From an uncultured bacterium (GTDB lineage: Bacteria; Acidobacteriota; Aminicenantia; Aminicenantales; CALLJL01), in NCBI GenBank assembly GCA_938092135.1, contig CALLJL010000001.1, positions 1 to 64,000 on the forward strand: DNA of 64,000 nt. The letters run 5' to 3'. Below, one piece after another: positions 46,070-54,488 of this stretch (positions are counted from its first letter, which is position 1; every line of letters starts with the position of its first letter). The notes under the pieces were generated by a model. That model had not been told where the DNA came from. It saw only the letters and a program-made list of their open reading frames with translations, and made no database searches. A program made the position numbers and the translations under genes.

Positions 46070-47437
46070 TCAGGGATTAGATTTCAGTTTTCGAAAAAGG
46101 GTAGTCGGGTTGATGCCAAGAATACGAGCAGCCTGGCTTTTATTGTTCTTAGTAATTTTAAGAATATGGTCAATATAAGCTTTTTCTAATTCCTCAAGAG
46201 TTGGCAGCCTTTCTTCAGAGATGATTTCCTCAAGCCACTTTTGGCCAGCCGATTTATGATGGCTTCGGACCTCCAGAGGAAGGTGATGAAGCTTAATTTG
46301 TGTATCCACATGGAGCGACATTATTCTTTCAATTATATTTCGTAATTCCCGAACATTTCCAGGCCATGGATAGTTAACCATAATTTCAGCTGCCTCGGGC
46401 GAAATGCCTTCATAGGCGCGATGAAGTTCCTGATTTAGTTCCTGAATGAAGTGCAAGGCCAAAGGGATTATATCTTCTGGTCTCTCCCTTAGGGGAGGGA
46501 TTTTAATAGGTACAACGTTGAGGCGGTAAAAGAGGTCAGAGCGAAAGGTGCCTTTTTCGACGGCTTTGGATAAATTAATATTAGTAGCGGCAATGACCCT
46601 TATGTTTACCCTTATCTCTTTATGACCGCCAAGGCGAGTAAAAGTTCCTTCTTCAAGAACTCGGAGAAGCTTGGCTTGGAGATTAAGGGACATGTCGCCA
46701 ATTTCATCTAAAAAAAGAGTTCCTTCATGGGCTTTCTCAATCAGCCCAATTTTTCTTTTTCGAGCATCGGTAAAGGCTCCGGCTTCATAGCCAAACAATT
46801 CACTTTCCAGGAGAGTATCGGGAATGGCGGCACAATTTATTTCTATTAATGGTTTTTCAGCCCTTGGACTGTGATAGTGAATAGCTTTAGCTAAAAGCTC
46901 TTTGCCTGTGCCGCTTTCCCCTAGTAAAAGGACGGTGGTTTTATCGGCGACGGCGACCCTTTTGGCTAAATTAACCACTTCTTTCATTGCCTGACTTTCC
47001 GCGACAATTCGCCCGAAATAATAACGGCCCCTTTCTAATTCAAGGTGGTCGAGGACTCTTATTCTTAGTTTTAAAGTTTCCAGCGCCCGACGAACTGAGT
47101 TTCGTAAATCATTAAGTTTGAAAGGTTTGAGAAGATAATCATACGCCCCAAGTTTCATGGCTTCAACTGCTTTTTCGAGAATCTCATAGGCAGTCATCAT
47201 AATCACTACAGTTTCACCATCGTTTTCTTTTATTTTTCTCAGGACTTCGATACCTGAGATTCCTGGAAGCATAAGGTCAAGAAGAACAAGTTGGGGCTTA
47301 AATTTATCGAAAATTTCTAAAGCCGCTTCTCCTGTATCAGCTATTAAAACCTCATAGCCTTCCTTTTCTAATACTTTCTTTAAATTATTTAAGGTTAGGA
47401 TTTCGTCATCAACAATAAGGATAGTAGCTCGATTCAT
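46070..47437 (-). CDS. Sigma-54-dependent response regulator (NtrC-type)
   Basis: 455 aa. Receiver domain with acidic pocket D10/D11 and phosphoacceptor D54, and YLLKPF. AAA+ domain: Walker A GESGTGKE, ELFGYEAGAFTDARKRK (GAFTGA loop with D in fifth position), Walker B EGTLFLDEIGDM, FRSDLFYRLNVVPIKIPPLR and YPWPGNVRELRN. Fis-type HTH NNKSQAARILGINPTTLFRK. It activates sigma-54 promoters on phosphorylation by the kinase upstream, with which it overlaps by 4 bp. Likely targets include the nearby gdhA promoter. Confidence 0.95.
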   Translation of the reverse strand: MNRATILIVDDEILTLNNLKKVLEKEGYEVLIADTGEAALEIFDKFKPQLVLLDLMLPGISGIEVLRKIKENDGETVVIMMTAYEILEKAVEAMKLGAYDYLLKPFKLNDLRNSVRRALETLKLRIRVLDHLELERGRYYFGRIVAESQAMKEVVNLAKRVAVADKTTVLLLGESGTGKELLAKAIHYHSPRAEKPLIEINCAAIPDTLLESELFGYEAGAFTDARKRKIGLIEKAHEGTLFLDEIGDMSLNLQAKLLRVLEEGTFTRLGGHKEIRVNIRVIAATNINLSKAVEKGTFRSDLFYRLNVVPIKIPPLRERPEDIIPLALHFIQELNQELHRAYEGISPEAAEIMVNYPWPGNVRELRNIIERIMSLHVDTQIKLHHLPLEVRSHHKSAGQKWLEEIISEERLPTLEELEKAYIDHILKITKNNKSQAARILGINPTTLFRKLKSNP

Positions 47438-49590
47438 GAGGTCTTTTCTTCCTCCTGAAAAACAGTTCGACCTGTTTGTCTAATGGGCAGAAGTATTGTA
47501 AACGTCGTCCCCTGGCCAACCACACTTTTGACATTTATTTCGCCGCCATGGTTTCGGATATAGCTTAAGCTGATACTAAGACCAAGGCCAGTTCCCTTTT
47601 TTTTGGTAGAAAAGAAAGGTTCAAAAATTTTTTTCAGATTTTCAGGGGGGATGCCACAGCCAGTATCACTAATATCAATCTGAACAAAATCTTTGAATTT
47701 CACTTTGATTGTGACAACTTTTAGTAGGCCGCCTTCAGGCATGGCCTGGGCTGCGTTAATGAAAATATTGGTTAGAACCTGTCGAATCTGGTTTAAATCG
47801 GCGGTAATTGGAGGCAAAGTCGGGGCCAGCACTTTCTCAATTTTTATTTTTTTGAAAATGGGCTGATAACTAAGGAAGGCGAGGGTGTCCTCAATTAGAT
47901 GATTCAAATTAAGCTTGGTAAATTGGGGAGGCGATGGTCGAGCGAAATTGAGCAGACCCCGTATTGTTTCCGATATTCGAGCGACGTTTTCCAGAACCAG
48001 ACTTATTTCCTCCTTTTCTTCCTCGGTTGTCGTTTGTTCCGCCAATGATTCCAGATAGGAAGAAATTCCCTGTAAAGGGTTGTTGATTTCATGGGCTGCG
48101 CCCAAGGCGAGCTGGCTCAAAGCCGAAAGTTTTTCGTATTCTGCCAGCTGCTGCTGAAGTTTTTCTCTTTCAGTAATGTTTTCAATTAGCAGGCTTACGC
48201 CTTGGATATTTCCGTGGCCATTAAAAATGGGGAATAAAGACAGACGGTAATATTCATCCGGGCGAGTACTAAAAGTTTTCCTCTCAATCTGGTGAGCTTG
48301 GCCGGTCATGATTGTTTTTTCAAAGGCTAATTCGAGCTCCGGGTCATTGAACCAGGGGATAGAACGGAAAAAGCTGTCTCCTCTTTGTAGTTCAGGTAAA
48401 GCGAACATGACTCGAAAAGAATGATTAAAATGAGTAATTTTGCCGTGAATATCAAGACCGATAACACCAGGAGTCAGGCTATCGATGAGCTGAAGAACAT
48501 ATTCCTTGGACAGACGGAGCTCTTCAGCCAGCCTCTCAGTTTCTCTAACCTTATTAGCTAATTCTAAATTGAGATTATCAAGGGCCTGGCCCTTTTTCTT
48601 AGCCTCATCAAGAGCCAGACGAAGTCCTTCGGTTAGTTTTTTAATAATAGATGTGGTTCTCCTCGAATGGAAATGAGATAGCGTGGTCAGAACAATAAAA
48701 AAAATAGTGAAAATAAAAATAATTGTTCGATTGGCCTTAGTGACGGGAAGCAGAGCTTCTTTGAGATCAACTTCAGAAACAAGAATCATGTCAGTCGAGG
48801 GGATTTTTTCATAAGCACAGAGAACCTTCTGGCCTCTGTAATCGAGATGAACAATTACTCCCTTTTCCCTTTTATGGGGATTACCCTGGGGCTGGTAAAA
48901 GCCGAAGTCGTGAAGTGGTCGACCGCCTAATTTAGTTGGCGAAAGAAGCAGGCCAGCTTCGTTAATCAGGAAAAGTTCGGATGTTTCACCTATTCTTAGG
49001 TCAAAAAGGAGATCATAAAAATATTTTAATTTAAGGGAGGCACATAAGACGCCAATGGCTTCGCCTGATCGGTTAACGAGTGGTTGAGAGAAAATAAGAG
49101 CTGGTTGTTGAAGGAGATCAGAGAAGAAAATACTTGAATTGAAGAAATGACCCCCTTTGGAAGCAAGAAAATAAGGCCTGGAAGCGATTGATTCATTAAG
49201 CAGGCGATTATCACTGGAAAAGACAATGAGGCCTTCGAAATTAGCAATGAAAAAGAAATCATACCAAGGTTTGTTCTTTATTACTTGCTGGAAAACAGGG
49301 CGGAGAAGTTCAACCTCAGTAAGAGAATTGATTTGAGTTTGCTGATAAGAGCGGAAATCAGCCTCCTTATCATTAAGAAAAAGATTAATAATTTTGGCAT
49401 TCTCTTCAACAATTGTGGCCAGTTGATTAAAAGATTGCTTTTGAATTATTTTTGATAAGCTGAAATTAATAAAAATCAGAAGCAAAATGAAAGGGGTAAT
49501 GAAGATAAGTAAGGTAAAAAGGGTATTCCGTCTGGTGAGCCGGCGATATTCTTGCCCTTCAGTCTTATCCTGGTTAGCTTTTTTTGGCAT
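47434..49590 (-). CDS. Sensor histidine kinase (dCache-PAS-HisKA)
   Basis: 718 aa from the ATG at 49590, after a TTG in the same frame. Two transmembrane segments (about 28-50 and 295-315) flank a periplasmic sensor of dCache type ([40 protein letters not shown]). Then comes a coiled coil, a PAS domain ([20 protein letters not shown]), HisKA with H-box [20 protein letters not shown], and HATPase with [20 protein letters not shown] and GTGLGLSIS. The layout resembles DctB/AtoS-like kinases that sense small organic acids or amino acids. Partner of the overlapping regulator gene. Confidence 0.94.
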   Translation of the reverse strand: MPKKANQDKTEGQEYRRLTRRNTLFTLLIFITPFILLLIFINFSLSKIIQKQSFNQLATIVEENAKIINLFLNDKEADFRSYQQTQINSLTEVELLRPVFQQVIKNKPWYDFFFIANFEGLIVFSSDNRLLNESIASRPYFLASKGGHFFNSSIFFSDLLQQPALIFSQPLVNRSGEAIGVLCASLKLKYFYDLLFDLRIGETSELFLINEAGLLLSPTKLGGRPLHDFGFYQPQGNPHKREKGVIVHLDYRGQKVLCAYEKIPSTDMILVSEVDLKEALLPVTKANRTIIFIFTIFFIVLTTLSHFHSRRTTSIIKKLTEGLRLALDEAKKKGQALDNLNLELANKVRETERLAEELRLSKEYVLQLIDSLTPGVIGLDIHGKITHFNHSFRVMFALPELQRGDSFFRSIPWFNDPELELAFEKTIMTGQAHQIERKTFSTRPDEYYRLSLFPIFNGHGNIQGVSLLIENITEREKLQQQLAEYEKLSALSQLALGAAHEINNPLQGISSYLESLAEQTTTEEEKEEISLVLENVARISETIRGLLNFARPSPPQFTKLNLNHLIEDTLAFLSYQPIFKKIKIEKVLAPTLPPITADLNQIRQVLTNIFINAAQAMPEGGLLKVVTIKVKFKDFVQIDISDTGCGIPPENLKKIFEPFFSTKKKGTGLGLSISLSYIRNHGGEINVKSVVGQGTTFTILLPIRQTGRTVFQEEEKTS

Positions 49591-49597
49591 CAATTTA

Positions 49598-49603
49598 ATT
49601 TTA
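49598..49603 (-). promoter_or_regulatory. -10 box of the histidine kinase gene
   Basis: TAAAAT on the minus strand lies 7 bp before the ATG at 49590, with CAGACA 17 bp upstream. The transcript would have almost no leader. Confidence 0.45.
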
Positions 49604-49670
49604 ACAAAATTTTTTAGCCTTGTCTGCGCAGCTTTATTCTTCTAAAATATGGGCCATTGAGGTGGTCAAG

Positions 49671-50546
49671 GTGGTCCTTAAAATAATTAAGGCGATGAGG
49701 CCGGCTCAATGGACTAAAAATGTTTTTCTTTTTGCTGCTTTAATTTTTGCCCGTAAATTTTTTGATTGGCCAAGTTTTCTTAAAGTGGTCGAAGCTTTTC
49801 TTCTCTACTGTCTTCTTACCGGTTCTCTTTATCTTTTTAATGATTTTATGGATCTAAAGGAGGATAGAGCCCACCCAATCAAGCGTTACCGTCCTTTGGC
49901 TTCAGGCACAATTTCTTCAGGTCTAGCTTTATCTTTATTTCTCGCTGGCAGCTTACTTGCTCTTTTCTGGGCCCTCAGTTTAAACTGGCCATTTTTTCTA
50001 ATCACCTTAACTTATTTTTTACTTCAGGTTGCTTATTCTCTGAAGCTTAAACATATAAATATTATTGATATTTTTGTTCTAGCCTCAGGCTTTGTCATCC
50101 GGGTAGCGGCTGGTGCCCTGGTTATTGGTGTTCCTATTTCCTCGTGGCTCCTTATCTGCACATCTTTGCTTGCCCTTTTCGTTGGCCTATGTAAAAGACG
50201 TCATGAATTGGTTTTACTTGAGGATAGGGCTTCGAATCATCGGCCCATATTAAAAGAATATAGTCCCTATCTTCTCGATCAAATGATTTCTGTGGTTACC
50301 GCTTCAACGGTTATCGCCTACTGTCTTTATACTATTTCGCCTGAAACGGTGGAAAAATTCGGGACAAGAAATCTTATTTTTAGTTCAATTTTTGTTCTTT
50401 ATGGAATTTTTCGTTACCTCTATCTTGTTCATCAAAAAGGGTCAGGGGGAAATCCTGAAGAACTGGTTATTAAAGATAAACCCTTGCTTTTAGATATAAT
50501 CCTTTGGGGCGTTTTCATTTTCTTAATTATTTATGTCTTGAGGTAA
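49671..50546 (+). CDS. UbiA-family prenyltransferase (decaprenyl-phosphate phosphoribosyltransferase-like)
   Basis: 291 aa from the GTG at 49671, chosen because GAGGTGG lies 5 nt before it and the protein then starts VVLKIIKAMRPAQWTKNVFL, like its relatives. Upstream in-frame starts reach 49620. Eight to nine transmembrane helices. NDFMDLKEDRAHPIKRYRPL is the first Asp-rich motif plus HPxKxxRPLASG, and a weak second region lies around CKRRHELVLLED. The HP-K-RP signature fits DPPR synthase-like members that make polyprenyl-phospho-ribose. The DUF362 gene follows after 3 bp, suggesting one operon. Confidence 0.8.
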   Translation: MVLKIIKAMRPAQWTKNVFLFAALIFARKFFDWPSFLKVVEAFLLYCLLTGSLYLFNDFMDLKEDRAHPIKRYRPLASGTISSGLALSLFLAGSLLALFWALSLNWPFFLITLTYFLLQVAYSLKLKHINIIDIFVLASGFVIRVAAGALVIGVPISSWLLICTSLLALFVGLCKRRHELVLLEDRASNHRPILKEYSPYLLDQMISVVTASTVIAYCLYTISPETVEKFGTRNLIFSSIFVLYGIFRYLYLVHQKGSGGNPEELVIKDKPLLLDIILWGVFIFLIIYVLR

Positions 50547-50549
50547 ACC

Positions 50550-51632
50550 ATGGAAAGAGCGAAAGTGGCTGTGGTAAAAACAACTCCTGAAACAGTGCTG
50601 GAAGATATAAAAAAGGTAATGCATTTAGCTGAATATCAGAAGTATTTGCCTAAGGGTCCGGAGATTGCCCTAAAAATTAATATTTCTTGGCATCACTATT
50701 ATCCCGCTTGCTCCACTACTCCCTGGCAGCTTGAAGGAGTAATTAAAACTTTAATTGAAGATGGCTATCCCCGCGATCTTATTTACGCTTGCCATAATCG
50801 CACGGTGGTTGTTTCGGCCAAAAAGGGCGAAAGACGAAATAAACACCTTCCTGTTGTTCAGAAATATGGTCTAAGAAATATTCATCTCTATGAAGGAGAG
50901 GAGTGGGTTAAGTATGAGCCCAAAGGGAAAATCAGGGTTCTCCATTCGATTTTTCCGGAAGGAATTCAAATTCCCCGTCGTTTTATTGGGTCCAATATTA
51001 TTCATTTGCCGACGATGAAAACCCATGTTTTTACCACCATGACCGGCGCCATGAAAAATGCCTTTGGCGGTCTTTTACAGGAAAAGAGGCACTGGACTCA
51101 CAGTGTTATTCATGAAACTTTAGTTGACCTGCTAGTAATTCAGAAAGAAATTCATTCCGGTCTTTTTGCAGTCATGGATGGGACAATTGCCGGCGATGGT
51201 CCTGGACCGAGATGCCTGGTGCCGCATATCAAAAATTATCTTTTAGCTAGTGCTGATCAGGTAGCCATTGATGCTATCGCCGCTAAAATGATGGGCTTTG
51301 ATCCTCTGGAACTGAGATTCATTCGCCTCGCCCATGAGGATGGCCTTGGTTGTGGCGATCCAAGAGAAATTGAAGTTGTGGGTGAAGATATTTCTGAAGT
51401 TAATTTTCACTTCACTAAATCGGCCAATACTCTGGCCAGTTTCGGCCAAAAACTTATTTACTGGGGACCTTTAAAACCCCTGGAAAAAATTCTTCTTCGA
51501 TCATTTATTACTCCTTGGTCTTATGTAGCTTCAGTTGTTTTTCATGACTGGATCTGGCACCCCTTTATTGGGCGGCGACGCACCCGAAAAATGCTTAAAA
51601 CCCCTTGGGGAGAACTTTTTAAAAAATATTGA
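50550..51632 (+). CDS. DUF362 domain protein
   Basis: 360 aa, soluble, preceded closely by the prenyltransferase gene. DUF362 signatures: ALKINISWHHYYPACSTTPW at the start, IIHLPTMKTHVFTTMTGAMK then AFGGLLQEKRHWTHS, AVMDGTIAGDGPGPR and DQVAIDAIAAKMMGFDPLE. The C-terminal ferredoxin domain found in some members is missing. Biochemical role of the family is not settled; genomic links are with iron-sulfur and lipid-related enzymes. Translational coupling implies shared function with the prenyltransferase. Confidence 0.85.
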   Translation: MERAKVAVVKTTPETVLEDIKKVMHLAEYQKYLPKGPEIALKINISWHHYYPACSTTPWQLEGVIKTLIEDGYPRDLIYACHNRTVVVSAKKGERRNKHLPVVQKYGLRNIHLYEGEEWVKYEPKGKIRVLHSIFPEGIQIPRRFIGSNIIHLPTMKTHVFTTMTGAMKNAFGGLLQEKRHWTHSVIHETLVDLLVIQKEIHSGLFAVMDGTIAGDGPGPRCLVPHIKNYLLASADQVAIDAIAAKMMGFDPLELRFIRLAHEDGLGCGDPREIEVVGEDISEVNFHFTKSANTLASFGQKLIYWGPLKPLEKILLRSFITPWSYVASVVFHDWIWHPFIGRRRTRKMLKTPWGELFKKY

Positions 51633-51827
51633 GGCCGATTTATTTTAGTTTTTCAAGTGGGTAATTCTCATAGAGGACTTAAATTTCAAGGAAAGAACCG
51701 AAAATAAATATCCAACTTTAAGAAGCAAAAAGACTTTACGAGAATTTTAATTTAGAAAGTTCGGATTAAATTGTTCTTCTTTAATTTCTGTTATGAAAAA
51801 AGCTTTCGTGGCCCGTATCTTTTCCCA

Positions 51828-52322
51828 TCAAGCAGGGACTTTGCCCATGAGGAAATCAACAGCCTCTTTGAGTGTCATTTTTTTTCGCTCCACATCCCGG
51901 TAATAATTCATAACAAAGCTAAAAATATCTCCCTTAAGCCCCTCACAAAAGCAATAATATTCCTTATCATCAAATAAAAAAGATGATTCCTGTTGATGGA
52001 AGGGGCAGCGGGCCAAAAAAAGATGGCTGGTCCCTGCTGGTTCGCCACTGATGCCAAATTCCTTTAAGACATCGACAAGACTCAAAGATTTCTTGATTGT
52101 TTCCATTTTTTCCTGAAGTCGGGTATCAGCTCCATGAATGGAGCGCAGATTGAGGAAGACATTACCCAGCCCTTCCTGAAAACAATCATCACAAATGAAG
52201 GCCATTTCCTGACTGTTTAAAATCTGGCGCTGATTAGATTCGCCTTTTACCTGTTGAATGGTAATAACATGATAGGTAAAATTAGGGTCAATTGACTTAC
52301 CGCAGATATTGCAATTAGCCAT
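51828..52322 (-). CDS. Stand-alone CHC2 zinc-finger protein
   Basis: 164 aa. The N-terminal half has a paired-Cys knuckle (CNICGK at the start and FICDDCFQ at about residue 43). The C-terminal half is a CHC2-type primase zinc finger: LSLVDVLKEFGISGEPAGTS, ARCPFHQQESSFLFDDKEYY, CFCEGLKGDIFSFVMNYYRD. It lacks the TOPRIM catalytic domain of DnaG, so it is not a primase by itself. Preceded by AGGAG. It lies 63 bp after recO on the same strand. A DNA-binding accessory or regulatory role is possible, but unknown. Confidence 0.75.
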   Translation of the reverse strand: MANCNICGKSIDPNFTYHVITIQQVKGESNQRQILNSQEMAFICDDCFQEGLGNVFLNLRSIHGADTRLQEKMETIKKSLSLVDVLKEFGISGEPAGTSHLFLARCPFHQQESSFLFDDKEYYCFCEGLKGDIFSFVMNYYRDVERKKMTLKEAVDFLMGKVPA

Positions 52323-52385
52323 CTCTTCTCCTTTCTTTTATAAACGAATAAGAAATTTTCTATTATCATTTTTTTTCACTTAAAA

Positions 52386-53114
52386 TCAAGTTTTAAGAAA
52401 TTTCAAACTCCTAGGTTCTTTTTCTAGATGATAAATAAGCCAGGATTGAATTATGGGGGCTAGCTGACGGCTGATATCAGGGGAAAGGGGAGCTCTTTCA
52501 AAAGGCGAATTCTTTTTTGTCCAATTAATGAATGTTATCAAATCTGATGGTAAAGGTTCCTTTTTTTCAAGAGAACAGCGCTCGCACAAAAAGCCATCTT
52601 TTTTTGGCGAAAGCCAGACTTGCTGACTGAGCTGACGATGACAGCGCTGGCATCTTCGGGTGTCGGGCAAAAGACCGCTCAACCGCAGGAGCCAGATTTC
52701 AAAGTAGTTAGTAATAAAGTGCCGATTCCCACCTTCTTTTAACGCCCTTAGACATGAGAGGAGAAGACGAAAAAGGAGTTCCTCTTTGATTCTGGCCGGA
52801 TAAAATTCCTCGATTAGCTCTGCCCAATAGCTTAAAAAGCAGGATGTTTCGAAATCTGTCTGTAGGTCTAAAAAAGATTCAAGGAGATCGCACTGGCTGA
52901 TGGTGACAAAATCTTGTCTTTCTTTTTCATAATAGAAGACTTTGACATAAGACATGGGCTCGAGACTACTGCCAAAACGATTGCCAAACTTTCGGGCTCC
53001 CTTAGCTCGGCCCTTGATAAGACCTTTATCGCGAGAAAAAAAAACTACAATTTTATCCAGTTCGCCGCTTGGAAAACTTCTCAGAACTATCGCTTCAGTA
53101 AAATCTAGGGGCAT
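52386..53114 (-). CDS. recO: DNA repair protein RecO
   Basis: 242 aa. N-terminal OB fold (FTEAIVLRSFPSGELDKIVV, GLIKGRAKGARKF) and helical C-domain with a complete zinc site (CQRC...CERC). RecO loads RecA with RecR and anneals ssDNA. It is the last clearly coupled gene of the rodZ-ntrY-ntrX-recO run, 5 bp downstream of ntrX. Confidence 0.93.
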   Translation of the reverse strand: MPLDFTEAIVLRSFPSGELDKIVVFFSRDKGLIKGRAKGARKFGNRFGSSLEPMSYVKVFYYEKERQDFVTISQCDLLESFLDLQTDFETSCFLSYWAELIEEFYPARIKEELLFRLLLSCLRALKEGGNRHFITNYFEIWLLRLSGLLPDTRRCQRCHRQLSQQVWLSPKKDGFLCERCSLEKKEPLPSDLITFINWTKKNSPFERAPLSPDISRQLAPIIQSWLIYHLEKEPRSLKFLKT

Positions 53115-53119
53115 AAGAA

Positions 53120-54481
53120 CTAATCAATTAAAGTGATATTCAGAGTTTTGATTGTCTTTTGTAGTTCCTCCGGTAGCAGCTTGAGCTCCTGAGCCGTTTT
53201 TTTAATATCCCATTTATTTTTGGTTAGAATCTTATGAATATAATGTCTTTCAAATACTCGCCTCGCTTCCTCAAGAGATTGACCCTCAGGCGGGGAAAGG
53301 GAAATTTCAAGCTCTCGAGCTTCAACCAGAAGAGCAAGATGGTCAGAGGTTATTATTTCATCAGGAACGAGAATAACAAATCGTTCGATCACATTCATCA
53401 ATTCACTTACATTGCCAGGCCACATATAGTTGAGAAAAGCTTCCAAAGCTTCAGGGCTTATTTTCTTTGGTTTTTTGCCATATTCCCGGGAAAAATAATC
53501 GAGAAAGTGTTCAATGAGAATGGGGATATCTTCCGTCCGTTCTCTTAAAGGGGGAATTATTAAAGGGATAACATTTAGTTTAAAAAAGAGATCCTCACGA
53601 AAGTTTCCCCTATTTATTAATTCTTTAAGGTTTTTACTCGAAGCAGCAATTATTCTTATATTTATTGGAATGCTCTGGCTAATTCCAGGAACTTCAACTT
53701 TTTCTTCTTCAAGCACTTTAACTAGCCTCGCCTGAATTTTCAGGTTCATGTCTCCTATTTCGTTAAGAAAAAGGGTTCCTCCGTTTGCCAGGAGAATTTT
53801 GCCTCGACGATCTTTGCCTATTCCTGGTGAAAGCTCGGTTTGATAACCGAAAAGTTCGCCTTCAATAAGCTGATCAGGGATAGCTGAACAGTTAATTTCC
53901 ACAAAGCGCTTATCGCGTCGGGGACTTAGCTGGTGAATAAAGCGAGCAATATAATCTTTGCCTGTGCCATTTTCTCCATAGATTAAGACTCGGCTGTTGG
54001 AGGGAGCGATCTTCGTGATTTCGTCTTGAAGCCTTTTTATTGACCGACTTTGGCCAAGTAAATAAAATTTACCCTTTTCCTTTTCGCGAAGCTGAAGGTT
54101 TTCTTCTTCGAGCTTTTTTTGTCTTAGAGCATTCCTGACAGTCAAGACAACTTTTTCTAAAGTAAGAGGTTTCTCTAGAAAATCAAAAGCGCCCATTTTT
54201 GTGGCTTTAACAGCCGATTCAATCGTGCCATGTCCAGAAATCATAATAACCTGAAGATTCTCATCATTTTCTTTGAAACGACGAAGGGCCTCCAGGCCAT
54301 TCATTTCTGGAAGCCAGATGTCTAACAAGATTAGATCGAAGCTTTGCTCTCGGAGTAACAAGAGACCTTCTTCAGCTGTTTCCACAGTCATAACCTCATA
54401 ACCCTCGTCTTCAAGAATAGCCTTAAGAGTGCTGCAAATACTTAATTCGTCATCTATTACCAGAATTCTTTCAGGGCTCAT
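53120..54481 (-). CDS. NtrX-like response regulator with degenerate sigma-54 AAA+ motifs
   Basis: 453 aa. Receiver intact (D10/D11, D54). The AAA+ domain is altered at several key places: Walker A GENGTGKD; GAFTGA loop replaced by ELSPGI in LFGYQTELSPGIGKDRRGK; Walker B GGTLFLNEIGDM (Asp to Asn); FREDLFFKLNVIPL (Arg to Lys). The C-terminal HTH (KNKWDIKKTAQELKLLPEEL) is present. It probably still binds DNA and is phosphorylated by the NtrY-like kinase 7 bp upstream, but is unlikely to activate sigma-54 RNA polymerase normally. NtrX family placement comes from the NtrY partner. Confidence 0.9.
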   Translation of the reverse strand: MSPERILVIDDELSICSTLKAILEDEGYEVMTVETAEEGLLLLREQSFDLILLDIWLPEMNGLEALRRFKENDENLQVIMISGHGTIESAVKATKMGAFDFLEKPLTLEKVVLTVRNALRQKKLEEENLQLREKEKGKFYLLGQSRSIKRLQDEITKIAPSNSRVLIYGENGTGKDYIARFIHQLSPRRDKRFVEINCSAIPDQLIEGELFGYQTELSPGIGKDRRGKILLANGGTLFLNEIGDMNLKIQARLVKVLEEEKVEVPGISQSIPINIRIIAASSKNLKELINRGNFREDLFFKLNVIPLIIPPLRERTEDIPILIEHFLDYFSREYGKKPKKISPEALEAFLNYMWPGNVSELMNVIERFVILVPDEIITSDHLALLVEARELEISLSPPEGQSLEEARRVFERHYIHKILTKNKWDIKKTAQELKLLPEELQKTIKTLNITLID

Positions 54482-54488
54482 TTTACCT

